In this document: positions 6,661-8,159 of the stretch, piece after piece
Layout of the letters: the number at the start of each line of letters is the position of its first letter
Numbering within the stretch: position 1 is the stretch's first letter
Assembly: GCA_001604265.1 (NCBI GenBank)
Contig: LVBC01000045.1
Location: forward strand, 1 to 8,159
DNA: 8,159 nt
Direction: 5' to 3'
Source: Spirochaetales bacterium Spiro_01
GTDB lineage: Bacteria; Spirochaetota; Spirochaetia; Sphaerochaetales; Sphaerochaetaceae
Translations under genes and position numbers: made by a program
Notes under the pieces: model-generated
Told to the model about the DNA's origin: nothing
Databases searched by the model: none
What the model saw: the letters and a program-made list of their open reading frames with translations, nothing else

Positions 6661-8159
6661 GAGTGGATCGATATCCACCTCGACATATACAGTTCTGGGC
6701 ACCTTGTAGAGCTCAAGGGCCCTTGTTGCCAGGAGTGGAAGCAGACTCGCAGAAGAGGAAGAGATAAGGATCTGATAGCGGTAGGAGTTGGCCTTCTTTG
6801 CAATTATGCAGGGCTGGATACCGATGATCCTGGGTCGCTTCTCCTTCTCTATCGTCATTGTGATCCTTTCGATTATGCTGCCAAGCTCCTGGGCCGAGGA
6901 CATTGCCCTCTCTTCGCTCTTGCTTCTCACTGTGAGTGCAAGCAGTCGCGTGTATGGAGGATAGTCCAGAAGCCTCCTGATATCGAGCTCCTTCTCGTAG
7001 AACTCCTTCGTACGGGAGAACATGACGGCCTTGATGGCCTCATCCTCGCTTCTTCCGGTCTGGATTATCACCCTGCCATCATCCTGATACCTGCCAGCTC
7101 TTCCGGCAACCTGCTTGAGAAGTGCAAAGGTCCTCTCCTCTGCCCTGAAGTCCGGAACGGAGAGCGTACTGTCTGCGTTGATCACACCGACAAGCTTCAG
7201 GGAAGGAAAGTTCAGCCCCTTTGCGACCATCTGGGTTCCAAGCAGTATATCTATCTCTCCCTTTCTGAAGCCATCTATCACCCTCTTCGCCCTCTCTCTG
7301 TCACCGCTTATGCTGTCAGTGTCGAGGCGCTCCACAACTGCAGAAGGAAAGAGCTTGGATACCTCCTCCTCGACCCTCTCCGTGCCGAAGCCGGAGACAG
7401 AGAGGTCTGTCGAGCCGCACTTGGGACAGACGGTCCCCAGCTTCTCAGTGTAGCCGCAGTAGTGGCAGTACATCTTTCCCAGACTCTTGTGATATGTGAG
7501 AGCTACCGAGCAGTTGGGACACTCTGCAACGTAGCCACAGGAGTTGCAGTGGTAGTAGTATGTGTAGCCTCTGCGGTTGAGAAAGAGTATTACGCCCCTC
7601 TTCTCCTTGAGGCAGTCCCTTATCCCCTGCTCGAGGTAGCGCGAGATGCTTCTCTTCTCTCCAAGCAGGCTGACGACCTCGACCTTCGGCTCTGCACCTC
7701 CTGCGACGCGGTATGGCATGTCGATCCTCCTGACGAGGTTCTTCTTCATCATGAGGTAGGCCTCCATCGAGGGAGTGGCCGAGCCCATGACCATCGTCGC
7801 ACCGCACCTTGCTGCACGGTACTGTGCGACCTGGCGCGCGTGATATCTTGGAGTGCTGCCGCTCTTGTAGCTGTTCTCATGCTCCTCATCGAGGATTATG
7901 AGGCCAAGATCCCTGCAGGGGGCAAAGACCGCTGACCTTGCTCCTATGACGAGATCTACACGGTGGTGCATTATATCGTGCCAGTACTTCAATCTCTGGC
8001 TGGGTGTAAGTGCTGAGTGCAGTATTGCGACCCTCTTCTTGAAGCGGGCCATGACATCCTCGGCAAGCTGGTGAGTGAGCGTTATCTCGGGAACGAGATA
8101 TATGACCTGCTTTCCCCTTCTTATCATCTCCTCTGCAGCTCTGAGATAGACCTCGCTCT
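6649..8159 (-). CDS. priA: Primosomal protein N' (PriA helicase), 5' end outside the window
   Basis: DExH-type 3'-5' DNA helicase that rebuilds the replisome at stalled forks and D-loops. The ATG at 8127 is not the start: the frame stays open to the edge and reads SEVYLRAAEE before it, the segment that follows the Walker A motif (GSGKTEVYL) in PriA. Walker A itself and the N-terminal DNA-binding and winged-helix domains, some 150-200 residues, are therefore beyond 8159. Counting from the Met at 8127: VPEITLT (12-18), the Walker B DEEH (80-83), GSATPS (115-120), eight zinc-binding cysteines in pairs (C194/C197, C203/C206, C221/C224, C234/C237), GTQMVAKGLNFP (297-308), QVAGRAGR (339-346) and the conserved C-terminal end VDIDPLSLL. 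All visible motifs are intact. The stop lies within the end of the convergent aminotransferase gene. Confidence 0.96.
   Translation of the reverse strand, partial: SEVYLRAAEEMIRRGKQVIYLVPEITLTHQLAEDVMARFKKRVAILHSALTPSQRLKYWHDIMHHRVDLVIGARSAVFAPCRDLGLIILDEEHENSYKSGSTPRYHARQVAQYRAARCGATMVMGSATPSMEAYLMMKKNLVRRIDMPYRVAGGAEPKVEVVSLLGEKRSISRYLEQGIRDCLKEKRGVILFLNRRGYTYYYHCNSCGYVAECPNCSVALTYHKSLGKMYCHYCGYTEKLGTVCPKCGSTDLSVSGFGTERVEEEVSKLFPSAVVERLDTDSISGDRERAKRVIDGFRKGEIDILLGTQMVAKGLNFPSLKLVGVINADSTLSVPDFRAEERTFALLKQVAGRAGRYQDDGRVIIQTGRSEDEAIKAVMFSRTKEFYEKELDIRRLLDYPPYTRLLALTVRSKSEERAMSSAQELGSIIERITMTIEKEKRPRIIGIQPCIIAKKANSYRYQILISSSSASLLPLLATRALELYKVPRTVYVEVDIDPLSLL
6659..6681. terminator. Possible hairpin at the convergent aminotransferase/priA junction
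   Basis: GTGGAT (6663-6668), loop CGAT and ATCCAC (6673-6678) form a 6-base-pair stem, extended by GAG (6659-6661) with CTC (6679-6681) across one bulged A. It starts at the stop codon of the aminotransferase gene. No T-run follows on the plus strand, and on the minus strand the sequence encodes the conserved PriA end VDIDP, which alone could produce the symmetry. Weak terminator candidate. Confidence 0.25.

Noticed and set aside
7410..7580. Regularly spaced cysteine codon pairs suggesting a separate small zinc protein
   Set aside because: The eight cysteines belong to the known zinc-binding region inserted in the helicase core of PriA.
7462..7935. A 157-codon plus-strand open frame antisense to priA
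   Set aside because: It covers the zinc-finger and Walker B coding region of PriA and has low-complexity hydrophobic stretches with no family resemblance.
8125..8127. ATG at 8127 as the start of priA
   Set aside because: The frame continues upstream to the window edge and encodes SEVYLRAAEE, which matches the segment after Walker A; the truncation is caused by the window boundary and is not a broken gene.

Overview
The window is a compact, almost entirely coding stretch of a bacterial chromosome with seven protein genes and no RNA gene, mobile element or CRISPR array that I can see. Base composition looks balanced in the genes but AT-rich in the one real intergenic gap. Arginine is written mostly with AGA/AGG and leucine often with CTC/CTT. 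Together with an outer-membrane patatin and a PriA helicase carrying the motif GTQMVAKGLNFP, this makes me lean towards a host-associated spirochete (Treponema/Sphaerochaeta-like). That placement is an inference from style and not a proof.

Layout. On the minus strand, from 4472 down to 12, four genes form a tightly packed operon: peptide deformylase (def), methionyl-tRNA formyltransferase (fmt), a patatin-like phospholipase fused to a POTRA and an outer-membrane barrel, and a YhcC-type radical SAM protein. Each of the three junctions is a 4-base stop/start overlap (GTGA, ATGA, ATGA). An 87-base AT-rich gap (4473-4559) separates this operon from a divergent plus-strand pair: an AEC-family permease (4560-5492) and a class I/II PLP aminotransferase (5497-6660), only 4 bases apart. 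Facing them on the minus strand is priA (6649 to beyond the right edge), which overlaps the aminotransferase tail-to-tail by 12 bases and lacks its 5' part because the window ends.

How the genes fit together. Fmt formylates initiator Met-tRNA and Def removes the formyl group from new proteins, a very common gene pair. The patatin autotransporter and the radical SAM protein are co-translated passengers whose link to that pair is not obvious. The permease/aminotransferase pair suggests uptake or export of an amino acid or keto acid together with its transamination. PriA restarts stalled replication forks.

I did not find a clearly new multi-gene system. The points most worth a second look are: the patatin-barrel protein inside the def-fmt operon; the divergent region, where both outward genes lack a Shine-Dalgarno sequence and the best def promoter would give a leaderless mRNA; the degenerate GxIxGxxE region of the radical SAM protein; and the tail-to-tail overlap of priA with the aminotransferase.
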